Shown here: in pieces, positions 46,455 through 58,593 of the stretch
Layout: the number at the start of each line of letters is the position of its first letter
How positions within the stretch are numbered: position 1 is the stretch's first letter
Origin: Clytia hemisphaerica
Taxonomy: Eukaryota; Cnidaria; Hydrozoa; Leptothecata; Clytiidae
Reading direction: 5' to 3'
Assembly: GCA_902728285.1 (NCBI GenBank)
Contig: CACVBU010000973.1
Span: 62,001 to 126,000, forward strand
DNA length: 64,000 bases
Position numbers and translations under genes: made by a program
Notes under the pieces: model-generated
What the model saw: only the letters and a program-made list of their open reading frames with translations
Databases searched by the model: none
Told to the model about the DNA's origin: nothing

Positions 46455-48515
46455 AGTGAGAATGTTTGAAAAATTAGAAATGTATGAAGACAGAGGTGTT
46501 CCAAAAGCACCTGGTCTGGGGGTATTTGAAAAGTCATTTGAACTTTTGTGATACTTTTATAACAGCTTTAAAAAATCTTCCTGATCAAAATTACAAAAAA
46601 TATCTACTCAATACAACTTTCCACAGGGTAAGTTACCCCTTTCTTGTGTTGCATAAATACGTACACTATTGTATATCGAAATTGTATATATTGGATGGGA
46701 ATCATGTAATGTTTGCTTGATCTCAACCCACAACAAAGTCCTTCTAATTTCATGTAGAATGATTAAAAACTCCTGAAAATATTGTGTCTGTTCTTCACAT
46801 CGTACCTCCTCGCCTCAACGAAAATACTACTGACCACAACAATCACCCAATATTCGATGTTATTTGTAAAACGGTACTCAAATTGTTAAACAACGACAAC
46901 GTGACAACAAAATCATTGTTTGGCAACAATGCCCGCTGAATGTAAAATTTAACGATGACATTTCCAATAAAATTATAAAGTCTAAACGTTAAAATATTTT
47001 GAAATCCAAATGTTGTTTTAAATCTGACTTGACTGCTGTTTACGTTGGTTTGATCAGGCCATAAGAATAGTTTTCGTTGAAATCAATTGATGTAATAGGA
47101 ACGGTTACTCCAATCAAATTATCACAAGAATGTACCATGAAGTTTGAATAAGATAAGATAAGATAAGATATTTTCTTTTTTCTCAAGAATCTAAAATGTA
47201 CAATCCTAGTTTAAACGCCAAGGTGTAAGTAATAACATTTTAAACAATATCTATAACAATCGCTCGTTCCGCAAATATATTATATAGTGGGGGGCGAACG
47301 ATCTGGCGGTACTCGGGATAAGGCCTAATTTAAGGCCGGGAAGCCATAAAAACGATAAAAAGTGTTCGGGAAACGGTATTTTGCAAGAGCCACGGTGACG
47401 GTAAAAGACCTGATTTTCCGTCCGGGATGAGGTAATTCTTATAAAAAACAACGTTATTTTGGTAAAAGCCATACGTATACGGTACATAAAATTTTCGGAC
47501 TATACAAAAAGCTTATAAAGGAGTCAGCAACAAGGTAAAAACACGCAAAAACCTCCCAAAAAAATAAGGATCTTACTCCAATTTATAAAAAAAACTTATT
47601 TGAAACGTTAATGCGAATGTACACGGGGCTTTAAATTTATAAAGCCTGGTTTCTTTGAAAAAGGGAAACTCTTTGTTTTGTTTATTCAATTTATCAAGGG
47701 GCGTGTAGAAACCAGACAAAGATTCGAATTTCGAATGTTTTTTTTTTCGAGTTGGATCAGCTCGCCTTATGTTGTGTGGTTGTTGTGTTGCGCTTTATTA
47801 GTATGATGGTGTGCGAAAACGTAGAAAAAAATGTCTGTGTCCTCTGTTATTAATTGCAGAGCTATTTTCTATACTTTCGGAAACTCTGGAAGAAATTTCA
47901 AGGAAAATTTTGTATTCCGTGTAGACGTTTCAGATGATATACAAAAAGATGTGAAGAAGTTTAAAAGTTTCATCAGGTTGGTACTTTCTCTTGAATTTGG
48001 TAAATTCTTAATTTTTGTACTTTTTGGCTTTTGTTATGTTATGCAAAGTTATTTGCACATTTAAAAGTACTTAGATTGTTATGAATTTTTTCCTCCCCTG
48101 GCAACCTGACAGGAATGGGTTTTTTCAGGCTTTTTACAAACACCAAACAGAGAGAAGGAGAACTTTGGCTTCGTAAAGTTGAGCTAGAATGTATGTCTGT
48201 GTGTGTATCTGTCTGTCTGTCTGTCACCTCGAAACTTTGGGGCAGGCTGGAATCTTCAAAAATGGTCGAATTTTCGGCTGAAATTTCAGCTTGTTTTCCC
48301 ACTTGGGCTAGATTTTCAGATTCAACCTTTCTGCAGCAAAAAAAAGTGAAGCACGATTTTGTGACTTTCTGAATTTCGAGGTGATAGGTAGGCGGATAGG
48401 ATATAGCATTTTCATTGTTCTCGGAGTGCGAGATCAAGAAAAGTACATAGGCGGCAAACGATATTTCACATCTCTCAAACCAGTGAACTTGCATGGTTTA
48501 GTTACGTGACTTTGG
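46455..48515. other. Mostly non-coding; scattered exon-like pieces
   Basis: Around 46560-46630 a short frame (TALKNLPDQNYKKYLLNTTF) ends at CCACAG|GGTAAG and could be an orphan exon, but it has no recognised family. A microsatellite (AAGAT repeats) lies at 47152-47172. TGTCTGTCTGTCTGTC occurs near 48210. Confidence 0.4.
47831..47976 (+). CDS. Possible first exon of an unknown gene
   Basis: ATG TCT GTG TCC... opens 48 codons (MSVSSVINCRAIFYTFGNSG, then FKENFVFRVDVSDDIQKDVK) and meets ATCAG|GTTGGT, a reasonable donor. Composition looks protein-like, with alternating beta-type residues. No downstream exon was found before the transposons at 48.5 and 49.2 kb, so if real the gene is interrupted or truncated. 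Confidence 0.3.
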
Positions 48516-48523
48516 TAGGAAAT

Positions 48524-48778
48524 CCCGGGGTAGGTACTAGGCAAAAATGGGTGCTTGGTATGTGCGGACGATAAGGGTCGGCTTTTTTACCTTCATAAGT
48601 CTCTCTAAGGGTGGGAAAATTCACGCTCTTTAGGAAATTTTTTGAAAATCGAAGACAACTTTTTCGAAAAAGTCTCTTTAAGGGTCATATTTTCACTAAA
48701 ATTTGGTCTCTCTAAGGGTTGGTTTTCGGAGGTCCCGTCCGCACATATCCGTCATCCAGCAACCCTAGTACCCCCGGG
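48524..48778. mobile_element. 255-bp MITE with 8-bp target duplication
   Basis: Left end CCCGGGGTAGGTACTAGG, right end CCTAGTACCCCCGGG (inverted, 2-bp indel), with further internal pairing TGTGCGGAC/GTCCGCACA. Flanked by TAGGAAAT at 48516-48523 and 48779-48786. An 8-bp duplication fits hAT or P-type elements. The interior has three TCTCT(C/T)TAAGGGT repeats. Confidence 0.85.
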
Positions 48779-49163
48779 TAGGAAATCCTACAAAGCCCCA
48801 CAGAGTACCACCAAGGATAAGCTTCACTTTTTGATCAAGACCGCAGCGGATCTAACCTTTCGTACTTTACAGATATCTGTACATATCTGTGTTTTTTTTT
48901 CATGGGGCGTGGTCACGAGTTTTAGCCTCAAAACGAGGCTTAAAACTTTGGGGCAAGCTGGAGACTTTTAAAATTGTCTGGTTAGGCTGAAATTTTGCAC
49001 AATTGTTCCTTGGCTTAGGTGATTATTTGGAGGCGTTTTTTTCTTTTTTTCAACATTCTGATTTTTCGGAGCGTGGTCACAAGTTTTAGCCTCAAAACGT
49101 CCGAACGTTTGATTATATGATTATACGCTATTGATTATACACTTTTTTCTGGGACAACCAGTA

Positions 49164-52100
49164 CAGCACCTGACCCCGAGAATGTAGTAAACCCCGAGAA
49201 TGTAGGTTTCTCATTTTTTAGCATTGTAGCCCCAACGATAGTTCAACTTCATAAAAAGTTGTTTCAGAGCAAACTGTTACATATTACTCATTATTTCTAG
49301 ACATTAAGTTTCACCTTAAAGTAATTTTTTTTAACGAAAATCTGAATCGCAGTTGATTGGATACTACCCGAATTCAGGCATTTTTTAAATAAATCCTCTA
49401 TAAATCGAAATCTATTGGAATTAATTTATGATGATAGGGTATTTTCTTACTCCTAATGAACTAATGAAATGGGAAAAATAGTCCATTTTTATAACTTAAT
49501 TGTCCTGAGTTTGATATTTTTACGAAAAGGTTTGACCTACATTTTTGGGGTTCTCACAACCCGACATAAAAAAGTCTGTCGAATTATGTCACTTGTTTGT
49601 TTTACTTTCATAACATGGAAGCGGGCATGGAAGTACTACCTGAGATGGTTTATGCTGGCTTTTACGACGGAAAGAACTAACAAAAGACCAATCTTACATT
49701 ATTTACATATTTCAACACAAAGTCCCAACCAAAGAATATAGAAACAACTTCATTCATAAAATTCATAAAATAAAATAATATCATAATCTTCCTCAAATTA
49801 ACACAAAAAGTTTTAATCATTCAGCTGCATTTTTCAATTCAACATTCATGAGTTTTGATATTTCTTTTCCTCCTGTTCAATAACTTATGCTGCCTTGCCG
49901 CGACATGCAACATTACAGGCATCAAGCCGTTCACTTTGCAACCTTTTTTGTTGCAAGCTGATTTTTGAACGTTTCCACAGGTGCTGCATTGTTTTAGATC
50001 GACAGCTTGGCAGGCAGCACTTTCACACTTGCAAGCTTCTTTACATTTGATAAACATCTCTTTCAATTCTTCTTTCTTTGACCTCCTCTCTTCTTTAAGT
50101 TCCTTCTTTTCCTTTTCCTCTCACTCTTTGTTCCACAAGGGCTCTTACTTGTGTCGCCTTTAGTGAGCCGTGGACATCAGTGATTTTACGTTTCACTGAT
50201 TCTTTGGGTTTGATCTTCTCATAAGGCATAAGGCCAGGTACTTGCTCTAGTTTGTATTCGTTCTCTGTTTTTTCGGCTACTTGTTCAGTTCTTTGTAGAT
50301 TCAAGGACTTCCAATAAGCAGCGCTATTTCCGGTAAATTTTGAGTTTATTTTGGTGTAGAAGGAGAAAGAATTGCTGCCGCCTGCTCAAATTTATCATGA
50401 TCCATCCATTTCACACTCAACCCGTCTTTCGAAATCTCAACACGTTTACCGGCATTTAAAATTCTTTCTGGAGTGGCCCACTTGTTCCAAAATTTTCATA
50501 AATCCTTCTCTATTTATTTCTGCATACTCAGAAAACATTTCTGACTTTGCTTCTTCGTATTTGAATGGAGCTTTTGGTTGAGCTGATTGTGCATTTGGGT
50601 TAGTCCGGAACTATCTGGAGGAAGTATAAATTGGTCTAAGTTGTTTTCCTCACAATTTGACATAACATGGCTTTTGAATCGTGACTTATGACCATCAGCT
50701 ATTACGACATCAACTTCTGCTTTAGCACTGGGACTTTTTCTTTGAGAGATTATCTTACTCAGCTCTTCGTATGCATCAAGAAGTGTTTCCCCCGTTGTGC
50801 ATCCACTTTCATTGACACTGATTAAGAGATTTTCTATTTTATCCGCTGCTTCAGGTGGACACATTTGACTCGTCAGTCCTGAACCCGAAAAGATGACTGT
50901 ATCACCATTGAAATTGGAAAACGGTTGAATAGTTACACTCTCACGGTTCTCTTTTGACACCTTATTACAGTCATGTGAGCTACCAGCATAAACAAGTTTT
51001 GTCGACTGTCCACTAGAACCAAAATTTATGAATTGTGGTGTCTCATCATGAACCCATATTCTTGACAAGTCCACATCTCCATTCCAAATCCCAGGTTCCA
51101 CCTTGACTAAATTAGGCGCAATACCAGTTTTGATAAGAACACTTGCATCAATGTATTCAATTGCCGTCTCTAAAGTACAACGAAGACCACGCTTTACTGA
51201 AACCTTTCTTTGTTTTTCACGCTTCAACTCAGGATACCTAGAGTTAAACCTGCGAAAAACGACAATCCAATTGGTTTAGTTTTTAGAGCCCGCAGAGCAT
51301 TTTGTGATAACTTGTGATGTTTTTGACCTCCTTTTTTATTCTACTTTTTTCCAACTCTAAGAATGTTAAGTATAACTCCTTCCACTTGTTTGTCTGTTAG
51401 TCCCTGACAAGCTCGATTACGATTAACGAGGTATTTCACCAATGAGCTTTCTTCTTGGGTTGTTAAAATCATTTGAGATTGCTTTTCTTCTCCTGTAGTG
51501 ACATTTCCATCTAGGTGTTGATTTATTGTCCTTGGATCTTTCACAAACTTCAAGTTTAACGTGGAGATAGCTTTATATCCCCTACAGTTATTTTTCCTAC
51601 AAAATTCCACAGCCTCGTTTAGCTCATCTTTCTTGGCTCGAATTATTTTCGCGTCTTTCTTCTCGTGGTGCAAGGACATATGTCTGGCCTTCTTCTTAGA
51701 TTCCATCGTTCCTAAACTGGGTTCTGGCGAGGATGCCGATGTCGCTGTAGAGGAACCTGATCCGCTGATTCGGAGATGCCACTTAGGTTTCATTTTTAGC
51801 GACTTTTTGTTCACTTTAGGTTATATATTTAAAAACAGTGCTCTAAAGAAAAATTTACTGAAATTTAAAACGAGCGAACTACTAAAGAAATATTAAATGA
51901 ACACGTTGCCTGCAAAAGAAAGGAAGCTCCAAAAAACCAAATCTAAACTGAAAACATCTCTCTTTACATTTCACACATCCACACACAAACATACTGTAAA
52001 CTGTTAGCAAAGAAAAGTTTTTTGTGGTAAATTTTCAGAGCAATAAAATACTCCTAAGGGAATTAACGAAGATTGAAAAATTACAAAACAATAAAACCAA

Positions 52101-52715
52101 TAAATACAATAAATGCAAACAATGTAACATTAACAAGCAGTACACATGATGTGCTGATGCTTCCACCACATTCGATTTTTCATGATACCTTATAATCAAA
52201 TGCGATTGTAGCACGATAGAATTAATATCATGGTTAAATCTTTGTCAGAATACATTTCTAAAGCATAAATTTCACTTAGAGAACAATAATTTCCGATGAA
52301 TACTGAAATTTCGCTCTCAACAACCGAACCTTTTCACCTACATTTTGGGGGTTAAAAAGCGAAAAAATCTAATTTTTAGAAAGACAAAATGATTTTTAGA
52401 ATATTGCTTTGCCACAAAATATTTCTAAAATTTACGGTTATAGTTAATCCAAATGAAAAAAATATCAACATTTTACTATTACTAAATTTAAAGCCATAAA
52501 ATCAAACCTACATTCTGGGGGTTATAACAAAAAAGGAAGTGAATTTCAAGGACCAAAAAAATTAGCCTATCTATCAAAAGTAATGAAACTAACCCCTGGG
52601 AAAGGATTTTGGGAGTTCAAAATTTCGTTGAAAACATTCAAAATCTTTTACAATGCAAATCTACATCTTTCAGGTATGATTCAAATTTCACCTACATTCT
52701 CGGGGTCAGGTGCTG
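49164..52715 (-). mobile_element. pogo-like (Tc1/mariner) DNA transposon, 3.55 kb
   Basis: Terminal inverted repeats of 24 bp begin CAGCACCTGACCCCGAGAAT at the left and end ATTCTCGGGGTCAGGTGCTG at the right; both are flanked by TA (49162-49163, 52716-52717). CAG termini and TA target sites are the pogo signature. A 16-bp subterminal motif (CCCCGAGAATGTAG or complement) recurs at 49174, 49191, 49536, 52337, 52507 and 52691. The coding strand is minus (transposase at 49839-51814). The termini look intact although the transposase is dead. Confidence 0.92.
49839..51814 (-). pseudogene. pogo-like transposase, multiple frameshifts
   Basis: N-terminal part (51814-51341): basic stretch and CENP-B/pogo-type helix-turn-helix (CRGYKAISTLNLKF, then LTTQEESSLVKYLVNRNRAC), ending in a stop at RVGKK. 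The reading moves frame near 51275 (WIVVFRRFNSRYPELK), then a long frame (51227-50514) carries DDE landmarks IWVHDETPQFINFG (first Asp) and DVVIADGHKSRF (second Asp) with LPPDSSGLTQMHNQL after it. Further shifts follow (EEAKSEMFSEYAEINREGF; WATPERILNAGKRVEIS; FTGNSAAYWKSLNLQ), and the end is a cysteine-rich cluster (CKEACKCESAACQ, CSTCGNVQKSAC). At least five frameshifts and a stop mean it cannot be made intact. Cleaves and joins DNA at TA in active relatives. Confidence 0.85.
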
Positions 52716-52717
52716 TA

Positions 52718-55180
52718 GATTTTTTTAGAAAAGTAGTTTACTAGTACTAGTTTATCTTTGTAAATTTTCGCAATCGAAGCAAAGTACGAAAATAGTGATC
52801 CATCTCATACACGTCCCATTCCATTTTGCCGAATTTTGGCTTCTAGTCCTTAGAATTTTATGGGAAAAACAGCGGGACCGGTATTTTCGATTCGTTTGAA
52901 AAATGGCCGGGATGGCGGTAATTCAAAACCTCGTACGCCCCCCCCCTATATAATATTGTCTGGAATCTTTAAAGTAAAGCCTAAAATCTATATCTATATA
53001 AATAGCTTCAGTCTTCGACCTAAACGATTTAACTTATCTGAAAGAATTGAGAAGGGAGCAGCCATAAAGATAGCTATACTGCTAGAAGACTTATGGAGAC
53101 CTAGGTAGAGAGAATGAATGTTAATGATAAGAGGAAGAGTGAAGAAAGACAGGGCAGAGGAAAAGGAGAAGATAGTGGAAATGGAGACTAAATCTCTAAG
53201 TAAACTAAGAACTTGGATAATATGGTATATCAATTGAGGGGGGGGACTATAGAGGTTACAAAAGATGTTAGCATGTGGTGTAGGAGTGATGGTGGGGTCA
53301 GTGACATAAGAGCAAGACCTGAAACAAAAGAGAGGAATGACATTTTATGCAAGTGAGTCTAGGAGGTAGCCGTTAAGGTGTTTTTTATATGTAGATTTAG
53401 TTAGATTTAGAGGATCTACTGTGAGTTCGTTGACAGTATCATTCCAATTTCTAGTGATGGTATTTCTTAAATTGTTAGAACCATATGTTATAATTCCCAA
53501 CATTTTTATGCAATCTATAATGTAAAATACAAGCTTACCTACTAGCCGTAAGTGCAGCGTCTCAAAACGCTGCGAGGCCCAAAACAGTGAATCACTTTAC
53601 ATTTAGAATATTCAAACGAAACGAAAGTAGCTGCCAAAGGATTATACTATCTTCATTTTATGAAAGAATGCCTCAAATAAATTGTATTTCCTTCTACAAA
53701 ACGCCTTTGCACTTGATTCAAATCAAGGAACCAAAAATTGCCTTGCATTACATTTTTGAACTATAATAGGCATAATGGCTAGCCATTGTTGCTGGACATT
53801 TGAAAAAAACTTTGGATAACTTTGAAAAGTTTTGCAAGAAGATTGATTTGAGCACGTCCAGTTTCCAATCGTTGGTTTTAAACATCTTCAATTAGTCTAG
53901 TTGTTGAAAATCTGGTGAAGGTGTACAAAAAGAGCTAATCATACCCCTGTCACAGTGTCACAGCCCCGGTGGAGCTTCTCCCACTGTGGGGATGAAAGTT
54001 TATACATGGCAGTTTCTAAGCGGAGACAAAATTTTGTGGTGGGTCCCACAAGGTCTGTGATACCGGCAGTACCGTGATGGTTTAATCAATTATGGGACAA
54101 ACTAAGGAGACAATTCTTGAAGTTTGGATCTTTCCAAGTAAAAAATGTAGGATATTTCTTATCGTTTCGACTGAAAACTGTTAATTCTATGGTGCGAAAA
54201 AGCAAAGCGGCACCTAATTATGGTCAACAGAGGATGGCTCTTCTTTTTCCTGTCATTACTCTAACAGACACAGGGGTGTTTTGTTGGACACTAAAAATGA
54301 TTTTGTCACTCCCTAAAGAAAACATTCTCATAATGCTCTCATAAAATTGAAAATATACTACTTTTGCCAAATCAGCTGCAAGAAAAGCTGCTCCTTACTT
54401 TTATCCCGACGTAGAGATTGTAATGTTTTTTAAATTCGAAATTATTACGTTTTCTTTTTTGATGATTGTATTTTCGATAAATTCGGCATGAAAATTTGAT
54501 ATTTTTATGAAAAAAGCTTTCCGTTTGAATTTCAAGAGGAACACTTAATATTTTCTTAAAGTACAAACGAAGAAAAGACAGTCAATCTAGAAACATCATA
54601 TTCTTACATTTTAATGAAAAACGACAAAAGGAATTATCCACCTTTTCGGAGCCTTAGTTAAGAAGAATGAACGGGTGTCACAGGCCCAGTGAGAGTCCCC
54701 TACTGTGACCAATTTGGCTCCCATCCGCTGGTCACCCCAGTGGAATAATAATTGCCAAAAAAGGCTTTAAATCAGTCCCACTAGAAAAAAATAATAACCT
54801 CTGAGCTTGCCACGCTTGTACTTCTAAAAAAATTCACTTTTGCTAAAACTCTAGCTCCTATTCAATGCCCTTTTGAATGAACATATTTTAACTTGCTCGC
54901 AATTTGTGATTTCATGGTAAATTTTAGGACAACAAATTAGAGCAGAGATTGATTTTAGAGAAACCTGAAAGCATTAATTAAAACTTTATTAGAAACATTG
55001 TTTACGGAATATTACAGCTTGCACAGTCAGATCCCCTTTATAGAAAACCCCAAAAATATATTTTTAACGTTTGACAATAAAAGTATGTTTCGGTGTTGCT
55101 TCACCGGCTGTTTATGTATTGGATGTATACTGCTCTGGTCGGGCATTTATTTATTAGAAAATTTCATCATTTCCACATCC
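52718..55180. other. No recognisable gene; GTCACAG motif pair
   Basis: Short G-runs (53235-53245) and two similar GC-rich patches, GTCACAGCCCCGGTGGAG near 53950 and GTCACAGGCCCAGTGAGAG near 54678, about 730 bp apart in the same orientation. No coding sequence recognised. Confidence 0.4.
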
Positions 55181-55189
55181 CCACCTTCA

Positions 55190-55470
55190 GAAAAGTGGCT
55201 CTTTTTGGAAATCCAAAGCTGTCAAAAATAGACTCTTTACGAATCAACCAGACATAAAACCTTTCCATTTTTCTTTTTCAGAATAGTGGCTCTTTTCGAA
55301 AGCCAAAAGCTTTCTAAATTGATTCTTTACGATTTATCAGGATAGAGAACCTTTCCATTTTCCTAATATTAGAAAAATGGCTCTTTTCGGAAATCCAAAA
55401 GTGGCGAAAATGACTTCTTTTCCAATTAACAGGATATAACACCTTTCCACTTTTTTTGTAGAAAAAATAT
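55190..55470 (+). repeat. About 91-bp degenerate tandem repeat, three copies
   Basis: AGTGGCTCTTTTTGGAAATCC, AGTGGCTCTTTTCGAAAGCC and ATGGCTCTTTTCGGAAATCC recur at about 91-bp spacing, each followed by a GA(C/T)TCTTTACGA or equivalent and ACCTTTCCATTTT. A fourth, poorer unit may follow. Confidence 0.7.
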
Positions 55471-55479
55471 ATCCTTTCA

Positions 55480-56263
55480 ATTATAATAATTGTCCGAAAA
55501 TAATTACTTTTCCATCGAATCGAAAAACAAACACTTCTCAATTTTTGATATCACGAAAACTAATTCTTTTTTGTTTCGAAATTTGGAAAGGATAATTTTT
55601 TGGAAAAAGGATTTGGAAATGTATAATTTTTTTATTTGATGTCCGAAAAACTTTATTTTTCGGGCTTCCAAAAAATGGAAAGAAGATGGTTTTATGCAGT
55701 GATAATTATTATGCCTACTGGAACCGTTGAAATACTTTATTGGGGTAAATTTTTCGCAGGGATTAAAATTTGCAGTTTTCAATAAACATACCATTTTTCA
55801 ATACAGTGACTTTCATCAATAAAAACATCTGCAATCCTTCGACTGAACGATTTCTTTTTGAGGAAGTTTCTACCAACATCAGATAAGATAGTTTCTAGGG
55901 ACAAACAATACATCAATACCATTCAAGTCATCCAGTTTCTATAAAGAAAGCATATAATTATAGAGATGAATCAATAGATTTAACCTGACAAGAAAATGTA
56001 AATATTATGTTACAAACCAACTCATATTTAAAGTTGAAAAGGGGAATGTCACCAGTATTTTTGAAATGAAATAAAATTGAATAATGATTGAAAAATGACT
56101 CATCTGTAAAAAAATGACTCGTCTGTAACATTAGATGCAGCATTCATTCCATACTTGAGATGAAACCAAAACATGTGAAGTGTTGTGTATTAGTGAGTGT
56201 TATGTGTTATTGTGTGGTTTTAATGTAAAAGAATAATGTCAAAAAGTGGATGATGATGCCTGC
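55480..56263. other. No recognisable gene
   Basis: A+T-rich; decayed 91-bp-unit words (CCGAAAA, TTTTCC) continue for about 200 bp, after which nothing is recognised. Confidence 0.4.
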
Positions 56264-56273
56264 TTTCTATTTA

Positions 56274-57142
56274 CGGCAGGTACAAAATGCATAAAACATA
56301 ATGCATATTGCATAATGCATAATAGTATTGTGTAATTTACAGAACGATTTTATATTCTCTGAAACTCTCCTTTGCAGAGGCTAAAACCGCGAAAACCTCT
56401 TTAGAAGAGTTCCTTGTAAACATTCCAATCAAAGGGATTTCCCCAGACATAATATTTACTTTTCGAATCCGAACAGATCCGAACGAAAGAGAAAATATTC
56501 GAATCATAACAACAAAGGGTTTTCTGTCAGCATAAATAATAAGAAGATGCAACAGATCAGATAAAAAACAACAAAAAGATTCGAAGTCTATTTTCTTTGA
56601 TCTAGCTTCCGGATGAAGCTCTTTAATTTATGTATATTGGCTGGATATTGGCTTATCTAACAAAAAAGCATTCACATGGTTAATGCTTTGTAAGAGAGAA
56701 AACCCGTTGAAATTTATTAGCAATTGTTCGAAAAGATCTCTGAGAAAACCCATGGAATTGTTCAATTTTATTTATTTCTTTTTTCTTGAATGGCAGAAAG
56801 ATCTTGCTATAAAATTTTACGTTTTCGAGTTATAAAAGTAACATACGGAGGAGATATTTTCGTGTTTTTTCTACATTATACTACGTTCTGTAAAATACAA
56901 CTATGAAAATCAAAATGGCGACAAGCATTTTCAGTGGATCATGGCATGGATTTTCTTCATCATTCAAAATTCAAATTTACAGCTTTCTACCCTTTATTTT
57001 CTGGTAGAAATTGGTATATTTGTTTTGTTGAAAGTATCTTTAAAATTCTCCTTATTATAGGCTCTAAAATTGACATTTTTCAAATATTATGCATTATGCA
57101 TTATGCAATATGCATTATGTTTTATGCATTTTGGACCTGCCG
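56274..57142. mobile_element. 869-bp transposon with 10-bp target duplication
   Basis: Termini CGGCAGGTACAAAATGCATA and TATGCATTTTGGACCTGCCG are inverted, and pairing continues through ATGCATATTGCATAATGC for about 50 bp. Flanks are TTTCTATTTA on both sides (56264-56273, 57143-57152). The interior has no long frame. Ten-base duplications are unusual; Mutator-like elements (9-10 bp) are the nearest known class. Confidence 0.88.
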
Positions 57143-57152
57143 TTTCTATTTA

Positions 57153-57972
57153 TTCATTTATTTATTTTATCTATATTCTTTAGTTTTTTGTGCACAATCT
57201 AAAAATATAAATTTGATCGATACCTAGTTCATTAAATAGCAAAAGATTGGACAGTTAATGGAGCTCATTTCTCGACAAAAATAACATTCATAAATCTGAT
57301 TGGTTCCTCAAGTAGACAAATAGTCAAGGACAAAAAAAATACTTTGATATTACAAAATAAACGATAAACAAACATAAAATAAAAGAGAAATCAAAGTTAA
57401 AAAATCTTCAAAACTAACTTCTGGTTTAGTCGCAAATTTCAAATTTTTTGAAAAAAGAATTTGCCATAATACTTCAAGGAATGATTATTTTGTCACGGTT
57501 ACAGACTGAAGTAATTCAAGAGAAGTTTTTAAAAGTATAAACTAAAAAATCCCTATGAAAATGAGTCATATATACTTTACCATTTTTCCGTTGCAGCAAA
57601 CATAAAAAATGGGCAAAAAAAATTAACTTGAGGTATACCATAGGATCATTGTATAAAATTTGAGGTCAATCTAGTAGTACTGGTTAGGACTATATAAGTA
57701 TTGATTTCATTTAAAGGATTCATAATATCTAGAGGATAATCAATTGCAAGTTCAGTCGATCAATTAAATAAATCAAACAATGATCCATTGATACTCAAGA
57801 TCTTGGAATAGGCTTGATTATACCTATAGATTATATCAGAACCAATCGATATCCAATCCATCGATATTGATTTGTAAAAGTTATTGATTGTATCAAGTGA
57901 AGTGGGAAAGTGAGTCTGGGTTATAAAAATAAATCTGATTAAATTGAACCTGAACATGGCTGTTGTACCTAC
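57153..57972. other. No recognisable exon
   Basis: Lies downstream (minus strand) of the second RecQ-like exon. I looked for helicase motifs II-VI here and found none; A+T-rich sequence. Confidence 0.45.
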
Positions 57973-58281
57973 CAGTTCTTGATCAATGCGTTTTGCCACC
58001 ACTTCTTTCTTGGCAAGAAGCAAGATTTGGTCTTCAATTAAGGCAGTCAATGGTGCAATGACCATGGCAATGCAGCACTTCCTTGATTGCAATAATTCTG
58101 ACTTGAAGCAGGAGAGGCCTTGAAAAAGGAGGCTCTTTCCATTTCCAGTGGGCTGGCCAATGAAAAAGTCTTTGCTTCCTTTTGCAAACTTAAAAAAGAA
58201 AGCCTCTTGATAGTCCCTCAAGCTTGAAAGTTTGAATTTCTTCTTGATGGCATCCAAAGCAAAACTCACATCATCAGCCAT
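57973..58281 (-). CDS. RecQ-like helicase, first exon only
   Basis: Starts MADDVSFALDAIKKKF, with the Q-motif-like RDYQEAFFFKF, Walker A IGQPTGNGKSLLFQ and motif Ia VIAPLTALIEDQI, ending IDQEL|GTAGGT at a good donor (103 codons, phase 0). It belongs to the same broad family as 3258-6402 but the sequence is clearly different and the exon layout differs (no intron inside Walker A). No following exon was found in the 0.8 kb down to the transposon ending at 57142; the rest may lie beyond a long intron interrupted by insertions, or the gene may be truncated. No lesion within the exon. Confidence 0.8.
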
Positions 58282-58593
58282 TTTATTTTTTGAAATCTAC
58301 GTTTGGGAGATAGTTGTTTTGATGTGTGTTAAGCTCCGATTTTGAACCGATTCAACAGTTCAACTGAAAATCAAACCTCCGGGTATTTCAAAAATCTATT
58401 GTTTTTTTCCGCAAAAGACTAACCAGTCTCACTGGTTAGTCCAAGCAAAACCGCAAAATCTTTTTTATGCCAAAGCGTTATCGTCCGTTTCTTCGAAACT
58501 CTACCGCCGATTTTTTTTTCCGTATACCGCCATAACGCCATCATACCGCCATATTTTCCCGCCTTTACTATCATTGTAACAGACGATAACATC

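Noticed and set aside
49469-49741. 90-codon plus-strand frame inside the pogo element
   Set aside because: On the strand opposite the transposase, with no recognised domain; probably chance.
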